A stretch of DNA of 64,000 nt, from NCBI RefSeq assembly GCF_019711195.1, contig NZ_CP081299.1:6420501-6484500 (forward strand). Reading direction: 5' to 3'. The notes under the pieces were generated by a model. The model saw only the letters and a list, made by a program, of their open reading frames with translations, searched no databases and had not been told where the DNA came from. The DNA comes from Dyadobacter sp. NIV53. GTDB lineage: Bacteria; Bacteroidota; Bacteroidia; Cytophagales; Spirosomataceae. Numbering within the stretch: position 1 is the stretch's first letter; each line of letters opens with the position of its first letter. Positions 50,462 to 61,260 of this stretch are shown here, in pieces. Made by a program: the position numbers and the translations under genes.

Positions 50462-53400
50462 CACGTGCCGCCGGAAACATCACAAAGATCAATAATCTGA
50501 CAAGCGTATACACAGATCTGTTCAAGAGACTGGAAGATTTGAAAAATGAAGCTGAGCAGGATCCGGCTGATGGGATTTATGCAATACGGAATGTGGAGGT
50601 GAGTAACATCGGGGAAGAATCGGCGCGGATCAACTGGGTAGGGGCGAAGGGAAGTTTACCCGGTGATTTCACGAAATATGTGATCGAATACAACGATGCA
50701 AGCGGTGGGGTTTTGCAGGAAACGGTCGACGCCTCGGCGGGTACAAATCCGCTAGTCAATCTTCAAAGGTTGCGGACAGGGCTGGATTACCAGTTCACTA
50801 TCACGGGTTATAAGGGAAACCAGGCCATGACCACGGCACAGGGGAATTTCAGTACGATAAAAAAGACGGTCCCTGTACCTGAGAACCTTGCATACACGAG
50901 GCTCGATGACAATTCCGTTAAAATCACCTGGGACCCGAATGCCCAGCACGAAAGTTTCAAGATCCGGTATACCGACGAGCGAGGGGAGGTGCATTATATC
51001 TATCCGACTACGAATACGGCCGTGCTGACGGGGCTTAATCCCGATGATTATTATGACTATGAAATTGTGGCCATCAGCCACCAGAATCTGGAGAGTGTTC
51101 CTGCGAACGCCAGGGTTACTACCGGGGAAAAGTGTAAACTGGCCGTTTCGGTTCTGAACGCGCAGAATTCGACTAGCCTTACAGGTTATCAGCAATGGCT
51201 CACAGTTTCGGGATGTTTGCCTGAGGGAGCAACTTCCAGTTCTGAATACCCTAAAATCACTTGGTCAAACGGAACACCCGGAGCAACGAATGGCAACGGC
51301 GCTATCCTTTTTGCCGATGGAGAAGCAGCTGAAATAAGTACGAAGAATTCACCATTCATTGGGGAGAACCGCCTGTTGGCTGTAAACCCATCTGGAAACA
51401 AATCCTATACGGCTATCTGTAAGATGAGTGCAACCTCGGAGGCTTGTACGTATACTGTAGATGTAAAAGTATCATCCCCGGAATGTAAGGGAGATTTTAA
51501 AATTAGTTCAGATTTGACATCAGTTACAAAAGGCAGCCCGGTTAATCTCCAAAGCACCTTCTGTCATGGACGAGTAGTATGGAATAATGGAATAGCTGAG
51601 GGGGGCAAAATTGTACTATATCCCGAGAAGGAATTGTTAATTTCCGCAAAATGTGTATCCGGGAGCACGGTTTGTTACTCGAACAGCATTTCAATCTCGG
51701 TAACTCCACTGGAAAAAAAATGTGACTTGTCTTTATATGTAAAGAGTAAAAACGTTATTGAATCGGGTCCGTTCAATAAGGCACATAGATACTTAGAAAT
51801 AAGCTCGTTTGGCTGCAACGGTGGAAAAATTGACTGGAAAATTGACGCGGATGTCAGGATAGGTGGATCCAGGGTAGTCGGTACTACCGGAGTGTCAATC
51901 AACGACATGAAAAGCGATAATGCAACGATCACCGCTACCTGCGTACTGGACGGTGTAAGCTGCCCTGCGGTTACTTTAATCACGAATATTCCTCTTAAGG
52001 AATGCTCAAAGAAGTATCTGGAATCGACGACCGAAAATGCTTTGCCAGGACATATCCTCGTTACCGTATCGGATAATAGCCCGTTTGTTTTGAAAGATAA
52101 TTTAGGGAATGTTTATACCTCGTCAGATGACAAAGGAGTGAATGTTCCGCTGTTTTCTCAGGAAAGACTTTGCCTGACAACCATTGATCCGGATTGTGGT
52201 GAGATTGGGACTAAGATTCCGGCTTTGAGTTTCAAAACCTTATTGGCCTATACCCAAACCAGCTTAAATGGCAACTGGATTTCTACCGGAATGGATGTAA
52301 ACAAGTATGCAGAGATGAAAGTTGAAAGTCGCCAGTATCGGCTTTCTTTAAACAATTCATGTGCTGGCAAAGTCATTTGGACAAATAGTATAGATGCCAA
52401 TTTTTATGCCGAAGGTCCCATCCTGACCTTCACAGAAGATGACAAGTCGGGCGTTATCGGCGATATTAATTACTTACCGTATCCGGAAATTACAACCACC
52501 TATAGTGCTGCTTGTCAATCAGCCAATACGGACGGGTCATCCGTTGTTTTCCCCGCAACAAATAGTCAGACTATTATTGTCGCTTCCAATTCGTGTTTTA
52601 GGATTACCCAAAATCTAAAGAGTGTAATTAAGGGAGGTCAAGTCAAATTTAATTCGATAGGATGCAGCACTGTTACCTGGAAGCAAAATAATGTAGTGTT
52701 GGGTGTTGGTACTGAGCTTTTGACAACTCCGACAGCTACGGCTACTCCATCCAGCGTGACTTACACCGCTGTCTGCGAGGAATTGGGATGCAGTGAAGAA
52801 GTTACTGTGCAAGTCCAGCCTTGTGATTTTAAAATAACACCTTCCAAAGCCCTGGCCAAAATTGCTGAACCGGTCACACTCACAGCAACGGGATGTTCCG
52901 GGGGATTGATACAATGGAGTACCGGGGAATCTGATAAAACCAGCATTACCGTCAAACCGCTGGCAGAAACCCATTATTTTGCGAGCTGTACTTTGGATGG
53001 ACTAAGTCTGTGTGATAATTCAACCGTTGTGACCGTTGATAATCAGCCTCCTGCTGACATCGAATGCCCGCCTTTTGAAGTATCGTATCAGGCCGTTACA
53101 AAATGTTCCTCGGTTATCCTGGTTCCCAAGGGCTGTCCTGCCGATGGAACCATCTTATGGGAAAACACAAAGACAACCGGAGGTGCAGAAAAATACACGT
53201 TTGTGCTGAATGCGGAAAAAACGATAAGAGCAAAATGTACTACTATTTACAAGGATGAAGTGACCGTTGAGGTGAAAGTAATGCCTACAACTCCGGTATT
53301 AAGCGTTTCACCTTTGGAAGTTTATGCAGGTTATGCGGCGATATTAAGAGCTTCCGGATGTTATAATGATCAATGTAAAGAAGGAAGTTATAAATGGGAA

Positions 53401-55411
53401 AGGGACAAAGCGGCAACATTGTTTGGTAATAGCATTAAGGTAAAGTTAACTGAAAACACCGACTTTAAAGTAACCTGTGTTGAAAGTGGCAGTTCTCAAA
53501 CAATTAACGTTAAGGCTAAAAAGAATGATTGCGACGTCAAATATAATTCGTTTATAAAAGGCAATTCCAGCCGGGTAGAAATTAATGCTTCGTGGTGCGA
53601 TGTAAATTATCCTATTAACTGGTTTAAAAATTATTCAACCGGCTCGGTTGGGAGAAAGACAATAGAGTATACTGAGGGTAAAAACAGAAGAAGAATTGCT
53701 GTGGATCGTCCAGAAGAGACAAAACCTGTCGAAACTGGAATTAGTGATACCTATATTGTTTCATGTGTAAAAGAGGGTAACGCGGTGCCTTGTGATTACT
53801 CTTTTTCGGTGGAAAGTAAAGAATTATATGACAAATTTCCTTCCGGGACAGGTTTGTCCGGAAGTGGAAGTACTGATGATCCGATTATTCCTGATCCATG
53901 TAATGAACTGAAGTTTCTAGAAAAGGGAGGACTGAAAAACTTTACAAGAAGTCCGGGTGATGTTGAGGAATCCAATGGTAAGAGTTACGAACTTTACTCA
54001 GACTGGTGCCCTGGTAGTAAAGTAGAATGGTTTTCGGGAACTAATAAAATTGCACAACTAGCAACGCCTAACGATAGATACACAGTTGACAATGCCCAAC
54101 CGGGAGCTATCTATCGCTACAAATGTTACCTAAGTGGCAGTAACTTTTGCGAAGATGTTTATAAACTTCCAAAAAGTGATGGATTGCGAGTAGCGGCAGT
54201 AGCTTCGGTGACCTCAAATATCGTTGAGGAACAATGCACGAATAGCATTTCATTAGCAACTGCTATGCAGGTTTATTATCAAAATATGCTTTGCCAGGAT
54301 GTAAACTTGTACCAAGGGGATAAAACAAAATCTGAGAATTATCTGGAACTGCTTATCTCGACAACCAAGATAAGTACTGCCGGCACACCAGTTAAATTTC
54401 CTTCAAATACTGATGCGATCGTAGACGCAATGGTAGGAGGGCACTGCAAAACTGCGGGAAATCTCTTGGCAAATGCTAACGGTAACACGATAGTGCCAAA
54501 AGCGGAATTCAGTGATGAAATTTTACCAGATTATAATTCGACGCATTCTATTGTCATAGATGCGGAGTACAAAGCTGTCACCTTAATTGAGGGTCTTCCG
54601 GGAATAAATTATCCAGAAGGAGAAACGATCGGTGGCGAATGGTTGCCCTTAACTCCGCAGAAGTTTTTAGAAATTTGTGTTTCCAACGGAATAAAGAAGG
54701 AGATTGACGCTAAATTTCCAGCAATGAGTAGTGATGAGCGAAATACACAATTTATAGTTAGGATGGGTCGGATTTTTGAGAAAAGTATTCTAAAGTCTTT
54801 GGGTATACCAAAAAACAATAGAACTTTCATTGTGAGTAACCCATCTTTGAGCCCCTCAAAAGTAATACCAGACGGTCTAGATCATAGTGCGGTTGAGACA
54901 GAGGAGAAAATAAATGCGGTTAAGGAAAGAAAAATTTACTGGTGGCTAAATAGCGTATTTCTTGACGCCAAGATAACATTTACTAGTGAAAAGAAAATTA
55001 AACTAAAAGGAAATAACCCTAGAAATGAAGATCAAATAGAAGGCTTTATTGATGTACTTGCCAACAATAATGATGCAGAATTCACTACGGGGAACTATCT
55101 AGCAGAAGTAAAGCAGCTAATTGGACTAGGTACTAGGGTATTTAAGAATGCAGCCAAAATGGGTGGTGCTTACTTACATATTATTACTCCTGCTGAGGTT
55201 AGCTTGGAACAGCTTATACTATCTACCTCGGGGGCTCAAAATATTATTTTACTTCATTCCGAAGTTGAGTATAATTCTACATCAGGGCAAATTAGAGTAA
55301 AACCAGCAATAATAGAAAATAGCAATTGGCTAAATAAAAAGCCAGGTATAATTCGAAATCCTTATGGATATCCAATAGAAATTTCATTTGAACAACAATA
55401 AATCACTGTAT

Positions 55412-55828
55412 ATGAAAGGGGAACATATTTTGCATAACTTAAATCCTTTTGGAAAAGATTTAAAAAATCACATTGAATATTTGGTAGGAGTCTTGCCTGC
55501 AAGACTTGGTATTCCTATAAGTGAACTAAACTTCACTGAGGACAGTATTTATGCGCTTGATACTTATTTAAGTAAAATACAAAAAGAGATTGATGAAAAA
55601 TTTGTGAATGAGAATGTTATACCACTAACTGTCTATTTGAACGAGATTTTTGTGAGAGCCAATGGTGGAGAATGGTTCATGGAATTCGATGAAGACACTT
55701 GGCAGCCAGTGATATTGACGAGGTTTGGAGAAAGAAGACAATATTTTAGTTACATATATGAAAATCTTATGTACGATGAAGTAATTAGTATTAATTCCTG
55801 TTATTTTTCTGGCGGTAGCCCTGCTTAA
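55412..55828 (+). CDS. Small acidic cytoplasmic protein, candidate immunity protein for tip B
   Basis: 138 residues from the ATG at 55412 (MKGEHILHNLNPFGKDLKNH); the longer TTG start at 55388 overlaps the toxin gene. No signal peptide, no membrane segment. Predicted helical first half (IEYLVGVLPARLGIPISELN, YALDTYLSKIQKEIDEKFVN) and strand-rich second half (EWFMEFDEDTWQPVILTRFG, YFSYIYENLMYDEVISI). Acidic and 10 bp after the tip B gene, as immunity genes typically are. It is unrelated to the propellers that follow tips A and 2, so different tips appear to have different partners. No named family recognised. Confidence 0.6.
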   Translation: MKGEHILHNLNPFGKDLKNHIEYLVGVLPARLGIPISELNFTEDSIYALDTYLSKIQKEIDEKFVNENVIPLTVYLNEIFVRANGGEWFMEFDEDTWQPVILTRFGERRQYFSYIYENLMYDEVISINSCYFSGGSPA

Positions 55829-55931
55829 ATAATATTTTATTTTGTCATAAATTGGTAGTTTGGCTTTTAAATTGACATCTGAATTAATGATATTTTCCAC
55901 TGCACATTCCGCGAACAATCCGAGCAAAAAC

Positions 55932-55947
55932 GTACGAATATTCGTAC
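55932..55947. promoter_or_regulatory. Perfect 16-bp palindrome
   Basis: GTACGAATATTCGTAC reads identically on both strands. It lies in the 278-bp space between the candidate immunity gene and IS copy 2, followed by a second dyad (TGATCCC 55993-55999 with GGGATCA 56018-56024). It could be an operator; no gene immediately downstream is intact, so the target is unclear. Confidence 0.4.
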
Positions 55948-56106
55948 ATGGAGAGTCAAAAACTTGGAATGAATAGCGTAGAATCGACATAGTGATCCCA
56001 TGGAGTTGTTTTCGTTAGGGATCAGCATGTCAAAGAGCGGTCAATTTCAGGGTCTCATATCTGGCAAACCTGATCGTAGGAGACTTTTTGGTTCATATCT
56101 ATTCGG

Positions 56107-56957
56107 GGTAGTGTATCAGACCTGTTGGTGGCTGCGAAAAACCGCTTTTTTGAATAATAAGTGACATTTTGGTTTAGCGATAGTCAAAACGGAGACTGCC
56201 GTTAGGGTTGTCTTTATGATTTTGGGCACCTTAGAATTGAAAATAGGTTGAATTTTCCCTCCAAGTGTATCAGACCTGTTGATGGATTCGTAACTTGTTG
56301 TAAATGTGGTAGTGGCATGGTAAGATATGGTAGGTCAGCTCAAAACAAACAGCGTTACTATTGCAAACATTGTAAAAGTACCAGGGTTGAAAATTACTCT
56401 TATACAGCGCAGCAACCGGAAATTAATCCAAACATCATATCGCTCACCAAAGAAGGTTGCGGCATCCGTTCCACAGCACGGCTCTTAAGGATTTCAACTA
56501 TCACAGTCACTTCAAGAATAAAGAAAATAGCTTCTAAGCTCGTTCAACCAACGATTTCGATTGGACAGACTTACGAAGTGGACGAGTTGCGGACTTTTGT
56601 CAGAAAAAAGGATAATTTGATCTGGGTGGTTTCAGCCTTTGAAAGAGAAAGTGGCAAAATAGTTTCATCCAAAGTAGGCCGTCGGACCAATAAAACTTTG
56701 AAAGTGGTTATTGATACGTTAATAAACCCGGACTGTAAGGCGATTTATACAGATAAATTAAAGAACTACAAATCGCTGATTGACAAAACAATACATCGTA
56801 CAAAACTTCGAGGGACAAATCATATTGAAAGAGCGCATCTTACTTTAAGAACCCACCGTGTGACGGACCGATCAAGCGTCTCAACCGTAAAACAATTGCT
56901 TTTAGCAAGAGCGCAGTCATGCTCAACGCAATTTTGAAGATATACTTCTGGGGATAA
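56107..56957 (+). mobile_element. IS1-like insertion sequence, copy 2
   Basis: 851 bp, same orientation as copy 1. The 15-bp length difference is exactly one extra G at the frame junction plus a 14-bp insertion near the transposase end. Left homology starts at the same GGTAGTGTATC and right homology ends at the same GGGGATAA. With copy 1 it brackets protein B and its candidate immunity gene. Confidence 0.8.
56248..56957 (+). pseudogene. IS1-family transposase of copy 2, fused frame but broken near C-terminus
   Basis: Starts at TTG (56248). Zinc ribbon, helix-turn-helix and DDE residues are as in copy 1, and the InsA-like and InsB-like parts are in one frame (FVRKKDNLIWVVSAFERES) because of an additional G. 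After LTLRTH a 14-bp insertion (around 56855-56868) shifts the frame, so the conserved KRLNRKTIAFSKS ending, including the region after the catalytic Glu, is replaced by an unrelated tail stopping at 56937. The correct ending can be read in another frame to 56957. Probably inactive. Confidence 0.8.
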
Positions 56958-57077
56958 AGATTTTGAATTGGGAATGATAGCATCGATAGGGTTGGGGCAT
57001 TCAGTAATGGTTTATTACAAGAAGCTTTGTGACAAAACGATATCATGTACGTCACAGGTAAGTACCCGACAGCCTCC

Positions 57078-57374
57078 ATGCCATACCGCTTCATCCACCA
57101 CATCATCATCATCCTGGGAGCCCTTTTCCTCTACCGGGAAAGCCTTGCCCAATCCACCGATGAGGCGGCCGTCCGCCAGAACTTTCCGGTAGTTTCCAAA
57201 GTTAGAGCCCAGGCCTTTATTTTGCCACAGCCCAACCAGAGATTGGTCAACTACTTTTCAAGCAACCAGGCTTTGACGGTGAACCTTTTGTTAAAGGATC
57301 TTACCAAAACCGGTATACATGTGCACCCGAACATGATCAGCATTTTCCGTATCAAAAAAAGTAGCCGACTTTGA
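57078..57374 (+). pseudogene. N-terminal remnant of a third TANFOR-domain surface protein
   Basis: From the ATG at 57078 the product MPYRFIHHIIIILGALFLYR, ESLAQSTD, then AQAFILPQPNQRLVNYFSSN and LTVNLLLKDLTKTGIHV matches the first 85 or so residues of the 37287 protein, including signal peptide and start of the TANFOR region. After about 57327 similarity ends and the frame closes at 57374. It could be the lost front of protein B moved by the flanking IS copies, or the leftover of another paralogue; the missing part between it and B (about 45 residues) is not found. Confidence 0.75.
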
Positions 57375-58531
57375 GAACAATTTTACCACCCCGACTGAAG
57401 ATTTGGATAGTTCTATTAATAGTTGCATTTGGTAGCTCTTGCTCGAAAGATAAAAGTGAAACAGTTCTACCACTTGCAAATACTATTTATGCAGTAAATG
57501 AAACTGGGGAAGTCTATGCTGTCGACGCCGAAAACGGGCTCATTAAATGGGTTTATCAGGCAAAGGGGTATATTGATGCAAGTCCAATTGTCAGCAAAGG
57601 TGTTTTATACATTGGTGACACCCGGGGTATCTTTGTTGCAATTGATGCGGTAAGTGGGAAAGAAAAATGGCAGGTTGATCTTCGTGGAAGAGATTTGTCT
57701 AGCGCAATTGTTTCCGACAATATCGTATATGTTACGATCGGTGCCACTTGCTTTGCTCTCCGCTGTTCTGATGGATCTATTCTTTGGAAATTCGAAACAA
57801 CAGACAGTATCTACGGCGGACCAGCCATAGCGGGTGAAATGGTTTACTTCGGAGATTACGGGAAACATCTCTAAGCGGTTGATAGAAGGACTGGAAAAGA
57901 AAAATGGAAATTTGGAACGAGTGGCGAAATAATTGAAAACCCGATCGTTCGCAATGGTGTAGTTTACGTTAACGATAGCTTTGCAGGAGTTTATGCGCTG
58001 AATGCAGTTACCGGGCAAATGAAATGGAAGTTCGATACTAATGGACGTAGTCATGGTTCTCCGGTAATAACAGACTCGGAACTTTACTTTATCCAGATAG
58101 ATGAATTAATTTCGGTTGATCTCAACACCGGGAAACAAAAATGGTCCTGTGAAATTAATCTGAAGGCAGGCATTGCGAGCCCGACACCAGCAATATCAAA
58201 TGGGTTAGTTTATGTGCAGGGGCTGACTTATACAAAGGATGTAAGTTTAAACTGGCTTTGCGCAATTGATGCAAAAAATGGCAATCAAAAATGGAGATAT
58301 GAAGCAAAAAAGCCAAACACTTCGAACTACCTCAGATGGTTTTCTCCTACTGCCAATGAGGGACATGTCTACATAGCCTCCTGGGACGGATACATCAGGT
58401 CAATTGACCCGAATACAGGAAAACTGCAATGGGAGCTTGAGACTATCTCCGCTTTTGGCGGCAGTATATGCGTGGCGAGTGCTGAGGGGCGTGTACTCAG
58501 AGGGCTTGGACAGATTGATACTTTTGAATAA
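57371..58531 (+). pseudogene. PQQ-like beta-propeller lipoprotein with in-frame TAA
   Basis: Start TTG at 57371, equivalent to the ATG of the next gene. Signal peptide with lipobox (LLIVAFGSSCSKDKSE). Propeller blades with the PQQ-repeat signature A-D-GxxxW-x-F (YAVDAENGLIKWVYQAKG, VAIDAVSGKEKWQVDLRG, FALRCSDGSILWKFETTD). At 57872-57874 a TAA stands where the paralogue has a His codon (GKHL-stop-AVDRRTGKEKWKF against LHAIDGKTGKEKWKF); the same frame then continues to 58531. Restored length about 386 residues. Function as in BamB-like propellers (protein-protein contact at the outer membrane) is a guess; an active quinoprotein enzyme is unlikely. Confidence 0.85.
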
Positions 58532-58581
58532 TATCCGTCACAACTGTACAAATCATTTCTTTATAAGCGATTGACTTTAAT

Positions 58582-59751
58582 ATGAGAACAAAGTTTGGAT
58601 TGGGCGCTCTCTTGATTGTCTGGGTGGCAGTTTTATTTTACTCTTGTTCAAAAAACAAGGATAAAAAAGTTGACCCTCAAGCAGGTGCTGTTGTTTATGC
58701 CGTAAGCGAATACGGTAAGATCTATGCGATTGATGCCGGGACAGGGATACCGAAATGGGTTTATTTGGCAAAAGGTAATATAAATTCAAGTCCCATTGTA
58801 GACGCGGGGACTTTGTACATCGCTGATGTAAGGGGTCGTTTTGTCGCAATTGATGTGAACAACGGTAAGGAAAAATGGTTTCATAATTTGGGTTCCGGAA
58901 ATGTAACCAGTGCAATTGTCGCTAACAATATCATTTATCTTACCTCGCGTGGAGCTTGCTTTGCACTTAGTCCTGAGGACGGCTCTGTTTTATGGAAATT
59001 TGAAACAGAGGAAAATATTTACGCCAGCCCGGCGGTGGACAATGAAACGGTCTATGTAGGCAATTTAGAAAATTATCTTCATGCTATTGATGGAAAAACT
59101 GGAAAAGAAAAATGGAAATTTTGTACCGAAGGTGAAATTTACGAGAGTCCGGTAATACGCAACGGAACTGTTTATGTCAGTGATTATAATAATGACGCGG
59201 GAGTTTACGCTTTCGATGCAAACTCAGGGCAATTAAAATGGAAAACCAATATTGAAGGCAACTACTACGTTGGTCAGCCTGTTGCAAGCGATTCTGGATT
59301 GTATGTTATGAAAGGCAACCAGCTTCTGTCCTTTGACCTTATTACCGGTAAACAAATATGGTCAGCTAAAACAGATCCAAACCTCAGTTTTGTTGTACCG
59401 ATTCCTACTTTGGTCAATGGTCTGGTCTATGTTCAGGGCTACTATCAACAGGGAAATGTGTATGCTTGCTGGCTTCGGGCCATAAATGCAGAAACAGGTC
59501 AGCCAATTTGGCTTCACGAATCAAAATCAAACAAGCCGTTTTTTTTTAATTCTTTAAATGCCTCGTTTGCACCAACTGCTAGTGGGGATTATGTTTACTT
59601 CGCCTCACAGGACGGACATTTAAGATCCGTAGACGCCAGGACGGGGAAAGAAATTTGGGCCTTCAACGCAGATGAAACGCTTAACGGCAGCCCATGTGTA
59701 GTGACCGCACAAGGACATGTACGCCGGGGCCTTGGTCAGGTAGATTTATGA
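58582..59751 (+). CDS. PQQ-like beta-propeller lipoprotein (intact paralogue)
   Basis: 389 residues. Lipoprotein signal (LLIVWVAVLFYSCSKNKDK). Seven to eight blades, each with the PQQ-repeat pattern (YAIDAGTGIPKWVYLAKGNI, VAIDVNNGKEKWFHNLGSGN, FALSPEDGSVLWKFETEENI, HAIDGKTGKEKWKFCTEGEI, YAFDANSGQLKWKTNIEGNY, RSVDARTGKEIWAFNADETL). It lies 50 bp after the damaged paralogue, a tandem duplication in which one copy has survived. Located by its lipobox in the periplasm or at the surface. It lies just outside the toxin region, and I see no direct evidence that it takes part in it. Confidence 0.9.
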   Translation: MRTKFGLGALLIVWVAVLFYSCSKNKDKKVDPQAGAVVYAVSEYGKIYAIDAGTGIPKWVYLAKGNINSSPIVDAGTLYIADVRGRFVAIDVNNGKEKWFHNLGSGNVTSAIVANNIIYLTSRGACFALSPEDGSVLWKFETEENIYASPAVDNETVYVGNLENYLHAIDGKTGKEKWKFCTEGEIYESPVIRNGTVYVSDYNNDAGVYAFDANSGQLKWKTNIEGNYYVGQPVASDSGLYVMKGNQLLSFDLITGKQIWSAKTDPNLSFVVPIPTLVNGLVYVQGYYQQGNVYACWLRAINAETGQPIWLHESKSNKPFFFNSLNASFAPTASGDYVYFASQDGHLRSVDARTGKEIWAFNADETLNGSPCVVTAQGHVRRGLGQVDL

Positions 59752-59991
59752 TCTAGCATAGGTGATTGTGGGTGAACTTTGATTTATAAAATCCTTCACC
59801 AGTAAAAGGCGGCTATTTCAGTTTGTTTGGATGAAAATTAAAAAAGGGTTTTGTCAATTTATGAAAGGTAATAGATTTTTAATTGAGCTATGCTGATTTG
59901 GTTTAACGTTAACCAGTATTTTAATAACTGATGTGTTTTTCATCGCTGGAAACCTTTGTAATGAAAATTTCGGAACTCATTTATGAAAAAC

Positions 59992-61260
59992 TCACTTCAA
60001 CTTTTCAATCTGGTCTTCATAACGTTTCAAGTCCTCCTTAGCAGTACGGGCGATTCCCAACGCCTGTTCTGCATTTTTTAAGGCTACTTGTTTTTGCCCC
60101 ATTATGCCATAAGCTTCTGCCAGTTCATAATACAGGCCGGCCATTTGTTTGGAATTTAGCTCTTCTGGTTTCGCAAGACAGATTCCTTCCGACGCCCAAA
60201 CTGGGATTTCGGTTAAATAGGAAGTGTCAGTTGACTTTTCGTTGAAATATTTCATTAAATAGGCATAGTCAGCGGTACCGAGAGAAGGAGCGGTGATTCT
60301 GTATTCATTAAAACGTTTTACTGCTCCGCTCGTATTTTTGTCCCGCATATATGCGTCCAGTTCCTTTAATAGTAACCTGGCAGAAGCGTCCTGTGGCGAA
60401 ACGCCGAGGTCTTCCATGCTTTTACGCATTCGGATGATCTCATTGACGCTGAAGCTGTCGGCTTTTGAACCATATAATGAATGATATAAGATCGCTTCAC
60501 CAGCTTCCTTAACGTCCTTTGCGGGATACCTGGATTTGAACTCATTCAAATGAGAGAAGAAGTAAACGGATAAAGGGTTTTCGTAGTCGTTAATAAGTCT
60601 CTGCAATACATAAAATCCAGCCTGACTGGTCTTATCTTGTGGGGTAATGAGCGATTTGGCCAGAGCTTCATTGATTTCGTTCAATTTATTCTCATCCTTA
60701 ATAGTCTTGCAATGCTTTCCGTAATTGATCAAAAACATCAGGTCACGGTCACCACCTGCGAACCTTGCCGAATAGCTGCCGGTCCTTTTCAGAGGATCAA
60801 GAGCAATTTTACCTACCAACAGTATTTCCTCTATGAACTTTTGTCTGGTAGGCCGATCAGCAGGATTGGAGAGATGGATCAGATCGCCATTAGAGTCAAA
60901 GAAAAACAGGATTGGGAATTCAGGATAAGTAACACCTTTCGCTTTTTGAAACGCAGCTGATTCCTTTGAATTCACCTCTGCTTTCCAGCTTACGAAATTA
61001 GCGTTATAAAAATCGCCAACTGCTTTTTCTGATAATACGGGTGCAAGAGCCTCACAATGAGGACAGCCATTCAGGTAAATCTCAACGAACAAAGGTTTAT
61101 GTACTACTTTGGCCTTTTCAATTGCATTTTGGAAATCGCCTGGTAAAAAACGGATACCTGGGTTAGTGGCTTTACCAGTCTGGGCATTAGAATGGCGATT
61201 TAGGAATAATGACAGGAACAGAACAAATAAGAATAGGCGGGGGTGTGTTGAATGCCTCAT
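59992..61260 (-). CDS. Secreted thioredoxin-fold protein with helical/TPR-like C-terminal domain
   Basis: 422 residues. Signal peptide ends SNAQ (residue 27). Residues about 35-150 are a thioredoxin-like domain with active site CPHC (Cys66, Cys69) in LFVEIYLNGCPHCEALAPVL, and the cis-proline region YPEFPILFFFDSNGDLI. The remainder is alpha-helical, ending in a TPR-like stretch (AGLYYELAEAYGIMGQKQVA, LKNAEQALGIARTAKEDLKR). It would act as a periplasmic thiol-disulfide oxidoreductase; CPHC matches the DsbA/DsbC type of redox motif rather than CGPC of thioredoxin. Substrate unknown. Reads towards the PQQ genes and shares no operon with neighbours. Confidence 0.85.
   Translation of the reverse strand: MRHSTHPRLFLFVLFLSLFLNRHSNAQTGKATNPGIRFLPGDFQNAIEKAKVVHKPLFVEIYLNGCPHCEALAPVLSEKAVGDFYNANFVSWKAEVNSKESAAFQKAKGVTYPEFPILFFFDSNGDLIHLSNPADRPTRQKFIEEILLVGKIALDPLKRTGSYSARFAGGDRDLMFLINYGKHCKTIKDENKLNEINEALAKSLITPQDKTSQAGFYVLQRLINDYENPLSVYFFSHLNEFKSRYPAKDVKEAGEAILYHSLYGSKADSFSVNEIIRMRKSMEDLGVSPQDASARLLLKELDAYMRDKNTSGAVKRFNEYRITAPSLGTADYAYLMKYFNEKSTDTSYLTEIPVWASEGICLAKPEELNSKQMAGLYYELAEAYGIMGQKQVALKNAEQALGIARTAKEDLKRYEDQIEKLK

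Larger units (their letters stand above)
49165..55401 (+). pseudogene. TANFOR-domain giant protein B lacking its N-terminus, with a third nuclease-like tip
   Basis: 2078 residues, one continuous frame, beginning directly after IS copy 1 at what corresponds to about residue 130 of protein A (NPLRTNLPEGFYTFRVQALE). The signal peptide and first part of the TANFOR region are absent, so as it stands it should not be exported. Then FN3 domains, the helical segment, many Ig-like Cys/Trp modules, and the pre-tip region shared with A (CQDVNLYQ ... DAIVDAMVGGHC). Compared with A it lacks about 70 residues near 50165. The tip (about 54640-55401) differs from A: GFIDVLANNNDAEF and NYLAEVKQLIG (Glu codon 55105, Lys codon 55111), again D...ExK, then HIITPAEVSLEQLILSTSGA. 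Followed after 10 bp by a small gene. Confidence 0.75.

Noticed and set aside
57371..59751. PQQ lipoproteins as quinoprotein dehydrogenases
   Set aside because: Only short propeller repeats of about 390 residues; no evidence for a PQQ cofactor site or enzyme-length domain.
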